Shown here: positions 24,943 to 34,137 of the stretch, one piece after another
Layout: each line of letters begins with the position of its first letter
Position numbering within the stretch: position 1 is the stretch's first letter
Assembly: GCA_000690595.2 (NCBI GenBank)
Contig: JHUT02000011.1
Location: 51,410-106,939, forward strand
Length of the DNA stretch: 55,530 bases
Source: Natrinema mahii
GTDB lineage: Archaea > Halobacteriota > Halobacteria > Halobacteriales > Natrialbaceae
Direction of reading: 5' to 3'
The notes under the pieces: generated by a model
What the model was told of the DNA's origin: nothing
Database searches by the model: none
The model's input: only the letters and a program-made list of their open reading frames with translations
Position numbers and translations under genes: made by a program

Positions 24943-26544
24943 ATGAGCCGTGACCGGGCCCTCCTCGAGCGGGCCCTGGACCGTGGCGAACAGGACGGTG
25001 GCAACGTCGAGTTCAAAGAGCGCTTGTCACGGGACGTCCACCTCGAGGGTGGCCGGCGGGAGAGTCTCGCTGCACAACTTCGACACCGCCTTCTTTCGGG
25101 TGACGGCGAGGCGACCTACGTCGTCGGCGTCACCGACGACGGCGGCCTCGCTGGTATCGATCCCGACACCTTCTCCGAGACGATGGACGTCCTCTCCTTG
25201 CTCGCGGAGGAAGCTGACGCCCACATCGAAGACGTCCAGACGTGGGGCATAAACGAGGGGCTCGTCGGCGTCGCGCAGGTCCGGGAGGGCGGCGTTCTCG
25301 AGACCGACGACGAACACGTCGTCGTCGGGACCGCCGGCCACGTCGACCACGGAAAGAGTACGCTCGTCGGCTCGCTGGTCACGGGCAAGGCCGACGACGG
25401 GGACGGCGCGACGCGGGCCTTCCTCGATGTCCAGCCCCACGAGGTCGAGCGGGGACTCTCCGCCGACCTCTCCTACGCCGTCTACGGGTTCGACGACGAG
25501 GGGCCGGTCCGGGTCCGAAATCCGAACCGCAAGGCCGACCGCGCCGAGGTCGTTCAGGAGGCCGACCGGCTGGTCTCGTTCGTCGACACGGTCGGCCACG
25601 AGCCGTGGCTCCGGACGACCATCCGCGGGCTGGTCGGCCAGAAACTCGACTACGGGCTGCTGGTCGTCGCCGCCGACGACGGCCCCACCCGCACCACGCG
25701 GGAACACCTCGGCGTCCTGCTCGCGACCGACCTCCCGACGATCGTCGCGATCACCAAGACCGACACCGTCGACCAGCAACGCGTCGACGAGGTCGAACGC
25801 GAGGTCGAACGACTCCTCCGGGAGGTCGACAAGTCGCCGCTTCGCGTCTCCCGCCACGGCGTCGACGCCGCCGTCGACGAGATCAGCGAGCGCGTCGTTC
25901 CGATCGTCGAGACCAGCGCGATCACCATGGACGGGCTCGAGACGCTGGACGAACTGTTCGATCGGCTTCCCAAGACGGCCCAGGACGCCGGCGAGTTCCG
26001 GATGTACGTCGATCGCAGCTACTCGGTCACGGGGGTCGGCGCGGTCGCCTCCGGCACCGTCATGGCCGGCGAAGTCGAGGCCGGCGACGAACTCCTGATC
26101 GGGCCGATGGCCGACGGCCGCTTCCAAGACGTCGAGGTCCGGTCGATCGAGATGCACTACCACCGGGTCGACAAAGCACAGGCCGGCCGGATCGTCGGCA
26201 TCGCCTTGAAGGGGATCAAAGAGAGCGCCATCGAGCGCGGGATGGTCTTGCTGCCCCGCGAGGCCGACCCCGACCCCGTCCGGGAGTTCGAGGCCGAGGT
26301 CATGGTCTTGAACCACCCCACCCGCATCGGCGAGGGATACGAACCCGTCGTCCACCTCGAGACGATCGGCGAGGCAGCGGCTTTCTACCCGGAGAACGGC
26401 CGGCTGCTGCCGGGCGATTCGGGGACGACCACTGTCCGGTTCAAGTTCCGCCCGTACCTCGTCGAGGAGGGCCAGAAGTTCGTCTTCCGCGAGGGTCGCA
26501 GCAAGGGCGTCGGGACGGTGACCGACGTCACCCCGATGGAGTGA
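24943..26544 (+). CDS. GTPBP1-like translational GTPase
   Basis: A 533-aa EF-Tu superfamily GTPase. N-terminal ~125 residues include a domain that begins MSRDRALLERALDRG. G1 is GHVDHGKST (132-140), G3 is DTVGHE (215-220), and G4 is TKTD (271-274). A G5-like SAI is present. Two C-terminal beta-barrels follow (domain 2 from GVGAVASGTVMAGEV; domain 3 ending RSKGVGTVTDV). This is the archaeal counterpart of eukaryotic GTPBP1/GTPBP2, implicated in ribosome rescue/mRNA surveillance. ATG 24943 is chosen; upstream sequence is Cys/Arg-rich and not domain-like. Confidence 0.85.
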   Translation: MSRDRALLERALDRGEQDGGNVEFKERLSRDVHLEGGRRESLAAQLRHRLLSGDGEATYVVGVTDDGGLAGIDPDTFSETMDVLSLLAEEADAHIEDVQTWGINEGLVGVAQVREGGVLETDDEHVVVGTAGHVDHGKSTLVGSLVTGKADDGDGATRAFLDVQPHEVERGLSADLSYAVYGFDDEGPVRVRNPNRKADRAEVVQEADRLVSFVDTVGHEPWLRTTIRGLVGQKLDYGLLVVAADDGPTRTTREHLGVLLATDLPTIVAITKTDTVDQQRVDEVEREVERLLREVDKSPLRVSRHGVDAAVDEISERVVPIVETSAITMDGLETLDELFDRLPKTAQDAGEFRMYVDRSYSVTGVGAVASGTVMAGEVEAGDELLIGPMADGRFQDVEVRSIEMHYHRVDKAQAGRIVGIALKGIKESAIERGMVLLPREADPDPVREFEAEVMVLNHPTRIGEGYEPVVHLETIGEAAAFYPENGRLLPGDSGTTTVRFKFRPYLVEEGQKFVFREGRSKGVGTVTDVTPME

Positions 26545-26721
26545 CCGGGCGTTCGGGTTTCGTTCGCCGCCTCGAGCGGCCGAATGGCCGGGGTTTGCTC
26601 GGGCAGCGTTCCGATCTGGCAGGTGTTGCTCCCTTTCGTCCGCAAAACGTATTAATTAGACGCGGCTAAACCACGACGTGATTGGGATCGTCGTCGAGCG
26701 CCCGCAGCCGTCGCGATTCGC

Positions 26722-27417
26722 ATGACCGGCTGGCTCGAGGTTCTCGTCGCCGCGTTCGTCCTGCAGCTGTCGGTGCTGCCCGGCGAGAAGGTGCAGTTCA
26801 TCATCGCCGGGCTGGCGACCAGATACGACCCGAAGATCGTGGTCGCCGCTGCAGGGACGGCCTTCGCCGGCTGGACGGCTATAGAGATCGCCTTCGGCGC
26901 GGCGATCCAGGGCGCGGTGCCCGCCGTCTACCTCGAGGTGATCACGGCGGGGCTGTTCCTCGCCTTCGCGGTGTTGCTCGTTCGGTCGGCACCCGGAACG
27001 AGTCGGCGACGGGTGGCGACAAACGGCGGGACGGCGACGGCCGAGGCGGTCGACGTCTCGCTGCTCGGCTACGACGTGCCGCCGTACCTCCGGGGGTTCG
27101 TCCCGATTTTCGTCCTGATGGCCATCGGGGAGTTCGGGGACAAGACCCAACTCGTCACGATCGGGCTGGCGATCGAGTACGGGGCCCGGCCCGCGATCTG
27201 GGCCGGCGAGATGCTCGCGATCGTTCCCGTGAGCGCGGCCAACGCGTACTTCTTCCACCGGTTCTCCCACCGCTTCGACGCCAGGCTGGCCCACTTTGCC
27301 GGTGCGGGACTGTTCCTCTTTTTCGGGCTCGATACCGTGTTGCAGCTTCTGACGGGGATTTCGATCTGGGAAACGATCGTCGAGGGCATCTCGACCACGA
27401 TCCTCGGGCTCGGCTGA
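26722..27417 (+). CDS. TMEM165/GDT1-family cation transporter
   Basis: A 231-aa protein with six to seven membrane helices in two halves. The second half carries a standard GDT1 motif, E137-F-G139-D-K-T142 (AIGEFGDKTQL). The first half has LPGEKVQF (21-26) where an ExGDKT motif is expected, so this half is degenerate. Family members move Mn2+ or Ca2+ across membranes. The loop between helices (91-115) is charged and variable. ATG 26722 is used. A TATTAATTA box at about 26649 lies 65-75 nt upstream. Confidence 0.82.
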   Translation: MTGWLEVLVAAFVLQLSVLPGEKVQFIIAGLATRYDPKIVVAAAGTAFAGWTAIEIAFGAAIQGAVPAVYLEVITAGLFLAFAVLLVRSAPGTSRRRVATNGGTATAEAVDVSLLGYDVPPYLRGFVPIFVLMAIGEFGDKTQLVTIGLAIEYGARPAIWAGEMLAIVPVSAANAYFFHRFSHRFDARLAHFAGAGLFLFFGLDTVLQLLTGISIWETIVEGISTTILGLG

Positions 27418-27522
27418 CTGTCCCGGGACGCGACGGCCCCGCCGGTCCTCGAGACGCGACGGCCGTCTCGGCCGGTCGAAACCAAAGTTGTATGTTCGTC
27501 TCGGTTCCTGCGCTAGAACAAG

Positions 27523-28311
27523 ATGGTACAGACGAGCGTTATCGGTTGTGGCAACATGGGGAGCGCCCTGATCAAGGGCCTCCATCGATCGGGGAATCAC
27601 ACGGTGACAGCGTGTGACCTCGATCCCGACGCACTCGAGTCGGTCGCCGACTACGTCGATCACACGACTTCGGAGGTCTCCGAAGCGGTGATCGACGCCG
27701 ACGTCGTCGTCGTTGCCGTGAAGCCGGACATCGTGGGCCCGGTGCTTTCGGATCTCGATCTCTCGCCGGACCAGACGTTGCTCTCTATCGCCGCCGGCGT
27801 CCCGACCGACTACGTCGAGGCCCGGACCGACGCGAACGTCGTCCGGATCATGCCGAACCTCGCCGCCGAGACGGGCGATATGGCCGCGGCCGTCACCGGC
27901 GACGACATCCCGGACGAAGTGCGACAGCTGCTTGACGACGTCGGCGAGTTCGCCGAGATCGACGAGGTGCAGATGGACATCGCGACCGCCGTCAACGGGA
28001 GCGGCCCCGCCTTCGTCTTCTATCTCATTCAGGCGATGGCCGAGGCCGGCGTCGAAGGCGGCCTCGCGGAGTCGGACGCGGAGACGCTGGCCGCCCAGAC
28101 GTTCAAGGGCGCGGCCGAGACCGTCCTCCGGTCGGACCGCAGCACCGAGGAACTGATCGACGCCGTCTGCTCGCCCAACGGGACGACCATCGAGGGCATG
28201 GAGGTCCTGTGGGACAGCGACGCCGACGCGGACGTCACCGCGGCGGTCCGGGCGGCCGAAGAACGATCCGCGGAACTGGCCGCCGACTTCGGCGATGAGA
28301 ACGATGCGTGA
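27523..28311 (+). CDS. proC: pyrroline-5-carboxylate reductase
   Basis: A 262-aa enzyme for the last step of proline synthesis. The Rossmann NAD(P) motif is [13 protein letters not shown], and [14 protein letters not shown] and [12 protein letters not shown] are family signatures. The substrate/dimer region is [20 protein letters not shown]. It is the first gene of a compact operon proC-proB-proA; the stop overlaps the proB start by 8 bases. Confidence 0.93.
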   Translation: MVQTSVIGCGNMGSALIKGLHRSGNHTVTACDLDPDALESVADYVDHTTSEVSEAVIDADVVVVAVKPDIVGPVLSDLDLSPDQTLLSIAAGVPTDYVEARTDANVVRIMPNLAAETGDMAAAVTGDDIPDEVRQLLDDVGEFAEIDEVQMDIATAVNGSGPAFVFYLIQAMAEAGVEGGLAESDAETLAAQTFKGAAETVLRSDRSTEELIDAVCSPNGTTIEGMEVLWDSDADADVTAAVRAAEERSAELAADFGDENDA

Positions 28312-29137
28312 GGAACTCGAGGAGCCAAGCGTCGACGAGGCGCGACGGCTGGCGGCCGATGCGGACCGGGTGATCGTCAAGGCCGGGACCAACTCCCTGA
28401 CCGACGAGAACTCGAACCTGGACGACGACAAACTCGACAAACTCGTCGACGACCTCGAGGCCCTCCTAAAGCGGGACAAAGAGGTCATCCTCGTCTCCTC
28501 TGGTTCGATCGGGGCCGGGACTGGTCGGATCGAACAGTCGAGCGGGACCGTCGAGGAGTCCCAGGCCCTCTCGACCGTCGGCCAGAGTCTCCTCATGCAC
28601 CGCTACACCGAGAGCTTCGACCGCTACGACCGGAAGGTCGCGCAACTGCTTTTGACCCAGCACGACCTCGAGAACCCCGAACGGTTCACCAACCTGCGGA
28701 ACACGATCGAGACGCTGCTCGATTGGGGCGTCGTCCCGATCATCAACGAGAACGACGCCGTCGCGACCGAGGAGATCCGGATCGGCGACAACGACATGCT
28801 CTCGGCGGCGACGACGATGGGCGTCGACGCCGACCTGCTGGTCACCCTGACCGACGTCGGCGGCGTCTACACCGGCAACCCGAAGGAAGACGACGACGCC
28901 GAGCGCATCGACGCCGTCGGCACCAACTACGACGAGGTCCAGACGATCATCAGCGAGACCACGTCCGACGGCTTCGGCGGCATCAAGACCAAGGTCGAGG
29001 GCGCACGCGACGTCAGCGAACACGGCGTGCCGGCGATCATCGCAAAGTCAACCGCGCCCGACGTCCTCGAGAAGATCGCTACTGCCAAGCCCGTGGGGAC
29101 CGTATTCGTCCCCATCAACGGTGAGAGCGATGACTGA
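28304..29137 (+). CDS. proB: glutamate 5-kinase
   Basis: A 277-aa amino-acid kinase. [14 protein letters not shown] and [11 protein letters not shown] bind ATP and glutamate, [11 protein letters not shown] and the metal region ITSADTDVG equivalent ([11 protein letters not shown]) are visible, and [14 protein letters not shown] is the Lys-containing ATP site. There is no C-terminal PUA domain, typical of archaeal forms. ATG 28304 overlaps the proC stop. ATG 28295 is an alternative. Confidence 0.92.
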   Translation: MREELEEPSVDEARRLAADADRVIVKAGTNSLTDENSNLDDDKLDKLVDDLEALLKRDKEVILVSSGSIGAGTGRIEQSSGTVEESQALSTVGQSLLMHRYTESFDRYDRKVAQLLLTQHDLENPERFTNLRNTIETLLDWGVVPIINENDAVATEEIRIGDNDMLSAATTMGVDADLLVTLTDVGGVYTGNPKEDDDAERIDAVGTNYDEVQTIISETTSDGFGGIKTKVEGARDVSEHGVPAIIAKSTAPDVLEKIATAKPVGTVFVPINGESDD

Positions 29138-30467
29138 AACCGACATCGAAGCCGACGTCGCGGCGGCACAGGGCGCGGCCCTCGAGCTGGCGAAACTGTC
29201 CGACGAGGAGCGGCGGACAACGCTGTACGAGATCGCCGACGCCATCGAGGCCCGAACCGACGAGATCCTCGCCGAAAACGAGAAAGACGTCGAAGAGGGC
29301 AAGCGGCTGCTCGCGGCGGGCGAGTACACGCAGGCGCTGGTCGACCGACTGAAGCTCTCGGAGTCGAAAATCGAGAGCATCGCCGAGATGGTCCGCAGCG
29401 TCGCCGAACAGGACGACCCCCTCGGGAAGACGCTTTCCGCGCGGGAACTCGACGACGACCTCGAGTTGTACAAGGTCGCGGTCCCAATCGGCGTCGTCGG
29501 CACGGTCTTCGAGTCCCGGCCCGACGCGCTCGTCCAGATCGCGTCGCTGGCGCTCAAGTCCGGCAACGCCGTAATTCTCAAGGGCGGCAGCGAGGCGCTG
29601 CACTCCAACCGCATCCTCTTCGAGACCATCGAGGAGGCGGCCGCCGAGGCCGGCGTCCCCGACGGCTGGGCCCAGCACATCGAGGCCCGCGAGGACGTCG
29701 ACGCCTTGCTCGAGATGGACGACGCGATCGATCTCCTCATGCCGCGGGGCAGTTCGGCGTTCGTCAGTTACATCCAGGACAACACGAGCATCCCCGTGCT
29801 GGGTCACACGGAGGGGATCTGTCACGTCTACGTCGACGACGCGGCCGATCTCTCGATGGCCGAAGACATCGCCTACGACGCCAAGGTCCAGTACCCCGCC
29901 GTCTGTAACGCCGTCGAGACCCTGTTGGTCCACGAGGACGTCGCCGACGAGTTCCTGCCGGCGATCGCCGACCGCTACGAGACCGCCGATGTCGAGATCC
30001 GCGGCGACGAGGCAACTCGCGAGGTCGTCGACGTCGCGGCCGCGACCGAGGACGACTGGGACACCGAGTACGGCGATCTGATCGTCTCGATCCGCGTCGT
30101 CGACTCGCTCGAGGCCGCAATCGACCACGTCACGACCCACGGCTCGAAACACACCGAGTCGATCGTCACGGAAGACGCCGACCGCGCGCGGACGTTCATG
30201 CGCAGCATCGACTCCGCGAGCGTCTTCCACAACGCCTCGACGCGCTTCGCCGACGGCTATCGCTTCGGTCTCGGCGCGGAGGTCGGTATCAGCACCGGCA
30301 AAATCCACGCTCGCGGCCCCGTCGGGCTCGAGGGCCTGACCACCTACAAGTACCACCTCGAGGGCGACGGCCAGCTCGTCGCCACCTACGCCGGCGAGGA
30401 CGCGAAGCCGTTCACCCACGAGGAGTTCGACGCCGACTGGTCGCCCGGCCGGCTCTCGGACGAGTAG
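29130..30467 (+). CDS. proA: glutamate-5-semialdehyde dehydrogenase (gamma-glutamyl phosphate reductase)
   Basis: A 445-aa ALDH-superfamily enzyme. The catalytic Cys is C259 ([14 protein letters not shown]), [20 protein letters not shown] and [12 protein letters not shown] form the NADPH-binding region, and [17 protein letters not shown] is a ProA signature. It reduces gamma-glutamyl phosphate to the semialdehyde. ATG 29130 overlaps the proB stop (29135-29137) by 8 bases. The operon ends in a T-run at 30477-30482. Confidence 0.93.
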   Translation: MTETDIEADVAAAQGAALELAKLSDEERRTTLYEIADAIEARTDEILAENEKDVEEGKRLLAAGEYTQALVDRLKLSESKIESIAEMVRSVAEQDDPLGKTLSARELDDDLELYKVAVPIGVVGTVFESRPDALVQIASLALKSGNAVILKGGSEALHSNRILFETIEEAAAEAGVPDGWAQHIEAREDVDALLEMDDAIDLLMPRGSSAFVSYIQDNTSIPVLGHTEGICHVYVDDAADLSMAEDIAYDAKVQYPAVCNAVETLLVHEDVADEFLPAIADRYETADVEIRGDEATREVVDVAAATEDDWDTEYGDLIVSIRVVDSLEAAIDHVTTHGSKHTESIVTEDADRARTFMRSIDSASVFHNASTRFADGYRFGLGAEVGISTGKIHARGPVGLEGLTTYKYHLEGDGQLVATYAGEDAKPFTHEEFDADWSPGRLSDE

Positions 30468-30476
30468 CGCCTCGAG

Positions 30477-30482
30477 TTTTTT
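30477..30482 (+). terminator. T-run behind proA
   Basis: TTTTTT follows CTCGAG 10 bp after the proA stop. A U-rich stretch is the usual archaeal termination signal. It overlaps the stop codon of the convergent gene. Confidence 0.5.
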
Positions 30483-31011
30483 ACTCGCGCGCGAGCGCGG
30501 CCCGGTAGCCGTCGCCCGCTCGCTCCGCGAGCCCCAGCAGCACCGCCCACTCGAGGAGCCGTTCGGTCCGCTCCGGATCGACTCGAGGGCGGCCGGATCG
30601 TCGCCGATCGTCGCTCGAACCATCCTCGCGGCGCTCGTCGACGACCTCGGCGACGGTCAGCGGCTCGTCCGCCGTCTCGAGCGTGGTACACACCGCGTCA
30701 GCGCCGTCCACGCGTGTCCGGAACGCCCGGCCGAGCCGCCCGCGCTCGAGCGGCCCCTCGACGGCGTCGCCCGCGTCGCCGCTCGAACCCGTCTCGCGGC
30801 GGTGAAAGCTTCCCGACTCCGCGGCCGCGAGCTCGAGCGCGTGCAGGAAGGTGAGCCACGTCGCGGCGGCCTCGCGGTCCTCGAGTGGGGTCTCGTCGAC
30901 GAGGTGGCCACAGCAGTCGTCGACGTCGCCGACCGTCGGGGGGAGGGTGCGGTAGAGCGTTTCGACGGTCTCGAGGTCGGCGGGCGGCTCGGGGACCGGC
31001 TTGAACCGCAC
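30481..31011 (-). CDS. conserved haloarchaeal protein with a C-terminal winged-helix-like region
   Basis: A 176-aa protein. The N-terminal part is helical (ADLETVETLYRTLPPTVGDV; TWLTFLHALELAAAES). The C-terminal ~60 residues (TTLETADEPLTVAEVVDERR ... RTERLLEWAVLLGLAERAGDGYRA) resemble a winged helix, with Pro/Arg-rich linkers. No family name can be given. The start is ATG 31011, 3 bases after the mch stop, so the two are an operon. Its role next to a folate-analogue enzyme is unknown. Confidence 0.7.
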   Translation of the reverse strand: MRFKPVPEPPADLETVETLYRTLPPTVGDVDDCCGHLVDETPLEDREAAATWLTFLHALELAAAESGSFHRRETGSSGDAGDAVEGPLERGRLGRAFRTRVDGADAVCTTLETADEPLTVAEVVDERREDGSSDDRRRSGRPRVDPERTERLLEWAVLLGLAERAGDGYRAALARE

Positions 31012-31013
31012 GG

Positions 31014-31946
31014 CTATAGGCCGAATGAGTCGACGAGCAGGTCCTCGTCGGTCTCGCCGTGGACGTAGGTCGGGCCGCCGATCACATCGATCGTTACGGT
31101 CGCGGGCGCGAAGAGATCCGAAGGCACCTCCCCGAAGTCCCAGTCGAGGTCGTCGAAGACCTCGCCGAAGGGGCGGCCGTGGTCCTCGGCGGCCGTCGAG
31201 GGGACCGAGTCGAAGACGTCGGCGTCCTCGCGAACGGTGAGGTGGGCGCGACCGCCGTAGGCGATGGCGTCGTTCGTGCGCGCGATGGCCGTGCGCTCGT
31301 CGCCCGCGACGGGCGCGACGGGCGCGCGCCCGGTCGCGGAGACGATGTCGAGCGGGTCGTACCCCAGCTCCGAGAGCCGGAAGGTCGCCAGTTCGGCCGC
31401 CCGGGCGGCGTTGGTGATCGAACCGACGAGGCTCGCGGTCGGGTAGGCAAGCAGGAAGACGCTGCTCGTTTCGACCTCCGCGAGGTCGGCGACCTGGTCG
31501 GCCGCGGCCGCCGTCGGCTCCCGTTCGGTCTCGAGGGCCAGCGCCGTCAGATCGAAGGCGTCGGTGTAGCCGATCCGGCGGAACTCCTCCTCGCGGGCCA
31601 CCAGCGCCCGGGCGGGCCCGCTGCCGAGACCCTCGAAGTCCTCGGTCGTCAGCTCCCAGCCGGCTTTCTGCGAACAGAGCAGCGCGAGCGCCGGCTGGTC
31701 GGTCGAGAGTTCGACGTAGGGGATCGACGCGTCGCCGAGTTCGCCCAGTTCGTAGCTCGGCGTCGCCATCCCGGCGGTCTGGATCTCGGTCAACAGGAGG
31801 CCGGCCTCGATGCCGCCGTCGAACTCGAGCCCGAAGTCCAGGACGGTCGATTCGTTCTCGAGGTCGTAGCCCCCGATATTCAACTCCTCGGCGTAGTCGA
31901 GGGCCTCGTCGACCAACTCGATCGCCATGCGATTGAGACTTTCCAT
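31014..31946 (-). CDS. mch: methenyltetrahydromethanopterin cyclohydrolase
   Basis: A 310-aa enzyme of C1 metabolism on tetrahydromethanopterin/folate carriers. It begins MESLNRMAIELVDEALDYAE and follows the Mch fold. Diagnostic stretches are SQKAGWEL, GSGPARALVAREEEFRRIGY and IGGPTYVHGE. In non-methanogenic haloarchaea it is usually discussed as acting on a folate carrier in one-carbon metabolism. It is transcribed with the downstream 176-aa gene. Confidence 0.93.
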   Translation of the reverse strand: MESLNRMAIELVDEALDYAEELNIGGYDLENESTVLDFGLEFDGGIEAGLLLTEIQTAGMATPSYELGELGDASIPYVELSTDQPALALLCSQKAGWELTTEDFEGLGSGPARALVAREEEFRRIGYTDAFDLTALALETEREPTAAAADQVADLAEVETSSVFLLAYPTASLVGSITNAARAAELATFRLSELGYDPLDIVSATGRAPVAPVAGDERTAIARTNDAIAYGGRAHLTVREDADVFDSVPSTAAEDHGRPFGEVFDDLDWDFGEVPSDLFAPATVTIDVIGGPTYVHGETDEDLLVDSFGL

Positions 31947-32055
31947 GGGGCGGGATTCAGCCTCCGGGGTAAAACCGTTTGTCCGTTGTCGTCTGACCGT
32001 CGTCTGACACCTGTCAGTTCGACGCCGGCGTCGGATCCGGACGCGAGACCGTCGG

Positions 32056-32370
32056 TCACTCCTCCTCGCTTCGGGCCGGCCGGCCGAGGTGTTCCTCGAC
32101 GACGTCGACCTTCTCGGCGGCGTCGACCTCGCGTGTGCGCTTGTCGTCGATCTTGAGAACAGTACTCACCCTGTCGGCGTCGACCGCGTCGTGGGCCGCC
32201 TGCGCGGCCGCGAAGAGTTCGTCGGTACGCTCGGCCTCGATCACCGTCCCCATCGGGTTCGTCTCGTAGCTCACGTCGAAGTCCTCGAGGGCGTCGACCG
32301 CCTTCGCGACCTCGCCGGCCATGCTGTCCTCGATCACCGGTGCGACGCTCAGGAGCGCGACTACCGTCAT
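32056..32370 (-). CDS. MTH1187 family thiamine-binding protein
   Basis: A 104-aa protein of the MTH1187/YkoF-like thiamine-binding family, a ferredoxin-like fold. VVALLSVAPVIEDSMAGEVA is the family N-terminus, and 'VSYETNPMGTVIEAERTDELFAAAQAAHDA' contains the conserved Glu. It binds thiamine or related compounds, as known for the family. It is monocistronic, with a 109-bp gap on one side and 172 bp on the other. Confidence 0.85.
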   Translation of the reverse strand: MTVVALLSVAPVIEDSMAGEVAKAVDALEDFDVSYETNPMGTVIEAERTDELFAAAQAAHDAVDADRVSTVLKIDDKRTREVDAAEKVDVVEEHLGRPARSEEE

Positions 32371-32542
32371 GGGCGGCGATGATGCTCGGGAGCGCCCTAA
32401 ATCCGTGCCATGCGGCCGGTTTCGCCGTCAGGACTCGCCCGACTGCCGGTTCGGTCGCGAACGCTCGTCGAGTCGGCGAGTCGCGGCGCTGGGGAGCGAC
32501 CGTCGCTGAAAAACGATCAGGACGACCCGAAACGGATCGGGC

Positions 32543-32896
32543 TCAGTTCGTGGTCGGGGCTCGGGGCGTCTCCGCGGGCGGGTAGATGATGACGTCGCCG
32601 TTGGCGTAGACGTAGACCTCGTGTTCGAGGGCGGTGAAGGCGATGTGTCCGCCCGTGCGTTCGGTGCCGTCGGCCTTCGTACTGAAGATGCGATCGAGCG
32701 CGTCGGGGTCGACGCTGTCGTAGAGGGAGAACTCCCCCTGGGAGACGTCGGTCTCCGCGATCGACGCGAGCGCGTGGACGATCGTCGTCGTGATCGTCGC
32801 GGTACCGTCGGGGTCGTGGTGGAAGACGTACCGGTCGTTGGGCTGGTCGTACTGGAGATCGTCCGTGCCCTCCGCGGGTGAGATTTCTGTCTGCAT
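32543..32896 (-). CDS. HalOD1 output-domain protein
   Basis: A 117-aa protein made of a single HalOD1 output domain: ITTTIVHALASIAETDVSQG, DALDRIFSTKADG and ALEHEVYVYANGDVIIYPP. HalOD1 domains occur alone or fused to response-regulator/sensor modules in haloarchaea; their binding partner is unknown. A TATA box on the minus strand at 32946-32953 gives a leader of roughly 20-25 nt. Confidence 0.85.
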   Translation of the reverse strand: MQTEISPAEGTDDLQYDQPNDRYVFHHDPDGTATITTTIVHALASIAETDVSQGEFSLYDSVDPDALDRIFSTKADGTERTGGHIAFTALEHEVYVYANGDVIIYPPAETPRAPTTN

Positions 32897-32945
32897 TGCT
32901 ATATCTGATCGTTCAATCGTGTATTAGACCGTAGTTACTCACAGT

Positions 32946-32953
32946 ATAAAAGC
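32946..32953 (-). promoter_or_regulatory. TATA box for the HalOD1 gene
   Basis: CTTTTATA on the minus strand, about 50 nt upstream of the start codon at 32896, in an AT-rich 100-bp stretch. Confidence 0.6.
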
Positions 32954-33316
32954 CACTCGCAGGCGAGAATAGTATTCATACGTGAAATACAGCCGCTGAT
33001 TAGTAATCGAAGACAAATACGACGAGGGCCGTCTATCACGGTCGTTCACGACCGCTCGAGCGGGGGTAAGCACTGGTTCCCGTCCGTTGCCCGGGACCAA
33101 CTCGAGCTTGTCCCGTGAACGTCCCGATTAGGCCCGCCGATCGCCCCGATGGACTGCTGCCGAGCGGCAATCGCGGCCGGGTCGCTCGAGCGCGGCGATC
33201 GGCCGCGAGTTCGCGATGCCTACCGGCCGTCCGTTCCGGGTCCGTCGCCGTCACGATGCCCGCCCGCTTGCCACGTCCGTCCGCGTCCTTATCCACACGG
33301 GCGCCCAATCGTTCCT
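32954..33316. other. gene-free interval
   Basis: About 360 bp between divergent genes. The first third is moderately AT-rich; the rest is GC-rich with short hairpins such as ACGGTCGTTCACGACCG. In-frame extension upstream of the DUF4112 gene is rich in Arg/Pro/Ser and looks non-coding. No promoter is clear for the DUF4112 gene (a weak CTTATCC at about 33289). Confidence 0.5.
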
Positions 33317-33760
33317 ATGGCTTCCGACACAACCGAGCGCCGTTCGGAACTGGAGACACTCATCGACGACCTCCCCGCGGCCGTCGACGACGCGGCGGTC
33401 ACGCGAATGCGCGTCGTCGCACACGCCCTCGACGAGGGGGTGCCGGTTCCGGGAACGGACTTCAAGATCGGTCTCGACCCGATCGTGGGCATCCTCCCGG
33501 GTGCGGGCGACACCGTCGCTGGGGCCGTCTCGCTGTATCTCGTCGCCGAGGCAGCGCGACTCGGCGTCTCGCTGTCGACGCTGGTGCGCATGGTCGCGAA
33601 CGTCGGCGTCGACACCGTCATCGGCTCCGTCCCCCTCCTCGGCGTCGCGTTCGACGCCGTCTGGAAGGCCAACAAGTGGAACCTGAAACTGGCTCTGCAG
33701 GACCTCGCCGACGAGGACGGCGAGACCGACACCGGACCGGACGTCGTGACGATCGAGTAG
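33317..33760 (+). CDS. DUF4112 family membrane protein
   Basis: A 147-aa protein. It contains 'FKIGLDPIVGILPGAGDTVAGAVS', the DUF4112 signature around a first membrane helix, and a second helix AAR-LGVSLSTLVRMVANVGVDTVIGSVPLLG, ending with FDAVWKANKWNLKLAL. Such proteins have two helices with a cytoplasmic N-terminus; function unknown. ATG 33317 is chosen. Confidence 0.85.
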   Translation: MASDTTERRSELETLIDDLPAAVDDAAVTRMRVVAHALDEGVPVPGTDFKIGLDPIVGILPGAGDTVAGAVSLYLVAEAARLGVSLSTLVRMVANVGVDTVIGSVPLLGVAFDAVWKANKWNLKLALQDLADEDGETDTGPDVVTIE

Positions 33761-33844
33761 CTACCCGTGTGAATCAAATCGAGAACGACTTCGCGGCTCA
33801 CGATGTCGAGTACGCGGTACTCGCCGGAGTTGTTCGCCGTAGAA

Positions 33845-33865
33845 GTGCGCTGGCTGGGATTTGAA
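33845..33865. repeat. second copy of the tRNA-Gly 3' end (att-like)
   Basis: TGCGCTGGCTGGGATTTGAA plus C is identical to the last 21 bases of the tRNA-Gly gene (33976-33996) and lies 131 bp away in the same orientation. Sequences before both copies (about 33782-33844 and 33931-33975) are also similar. Such a duplicated tRNA 3' end is the normal scar of integration by SSV-type or other tyrosine integrases. Confidence 0.85.
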
Positions 33866-33975
33866 CTACGTCGAGACGTTCCGGGTCGTTCGCTTTACTC
33901 ACTCCCGGGCTGCGACTCGTCTAGTTCAAATTCCAGAACGAGTTCCGTCGCTCACGGATTAGTTCACGACAGAAA

Positions 33976-34046
33976 TGCGCTGGCTGGGATTTGAACCCAG
34001 GTTGTGACCATGGCAAGGTCACGTGATACCACTACACTACCAGCGC
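33976..34046 (-). tRNA. tRNA-Gly(GCC)
   Basis: A 71-nt gene on the minus strand. The acceptor stem GCGCTGG pairs with CCAGCGC, the anticodon loop CTTGCCATG has GCC, and the T-arm is CTGGGTTCAAATCCCAG with the T-loop TTCAAAT. The discriminator base is A. CCA is not encoded. The D-arm GTGTAGTGGTATCAC is standard for tRNA-Gly. A TATA box on the minus strand lies at 34089-34094. Confidence 0.95.
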
Positions 34047-34088
34047 CCGCAGCGCCTCGCTGCACTCATACCTACTGTCGGATGGATG

Positions 34089-34094
34089 TATAAG
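34089..34094 (-). promoter_or_regulatory. TATA box for tRNA-Gly
   Basis: CTTATA on the minus strand, 43-48 nt upstream of the mature 5' end. This implies a short 5' leader removed by RNase P. Confidence 0.55.
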
Positions 34095-34098
34095 GGTT

Positions 34099-34113
34099 GC
34101 GAATCGAACCCGC
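34099..34113. repeat. T-arm-like fragment (first of two)
   Basis: GCGAATCGAACCCGC resembles the T-arm of a tRNA on the minus strand, without the rest of a tRNA. A related CGGAATCGAATCCGC lies at 34276-34290 (12 of 15 identical). Confidence 0.35.
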
Positions 34114-34137
34114 ATCGCCATGCTGCAGCATGGCGAT
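34114..34137. repeat. 24-bp perfect palindrome
   Basis: The half-site ATCGCCATGCTG is followed by its exact reverse complement with no spacer. It lies between the tRNA-Gly gene and the S10 operon promoter, 221 bp before the first operon gene. A dimeric protein site, an att core or a cruciform are possible; no function is established. Confidence 0.85.

Noticed and set aside
26656-28596. A 646-codon open frame on the minus strand
   Set aside because: It lies opposite the GDT1 and proC genes and the 5' part of proB. The translation is Arg/Asp-rich without domains; such antisense frames are usual in DNA with very high GC at third positions.
33803-33994. A 63-codon frame ending in the tRNA region
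   Set aside because: It spans the att-like repeats and ends like the neighbouring frame (NALAGI) only because both share the tRNA-derived 21 bp.
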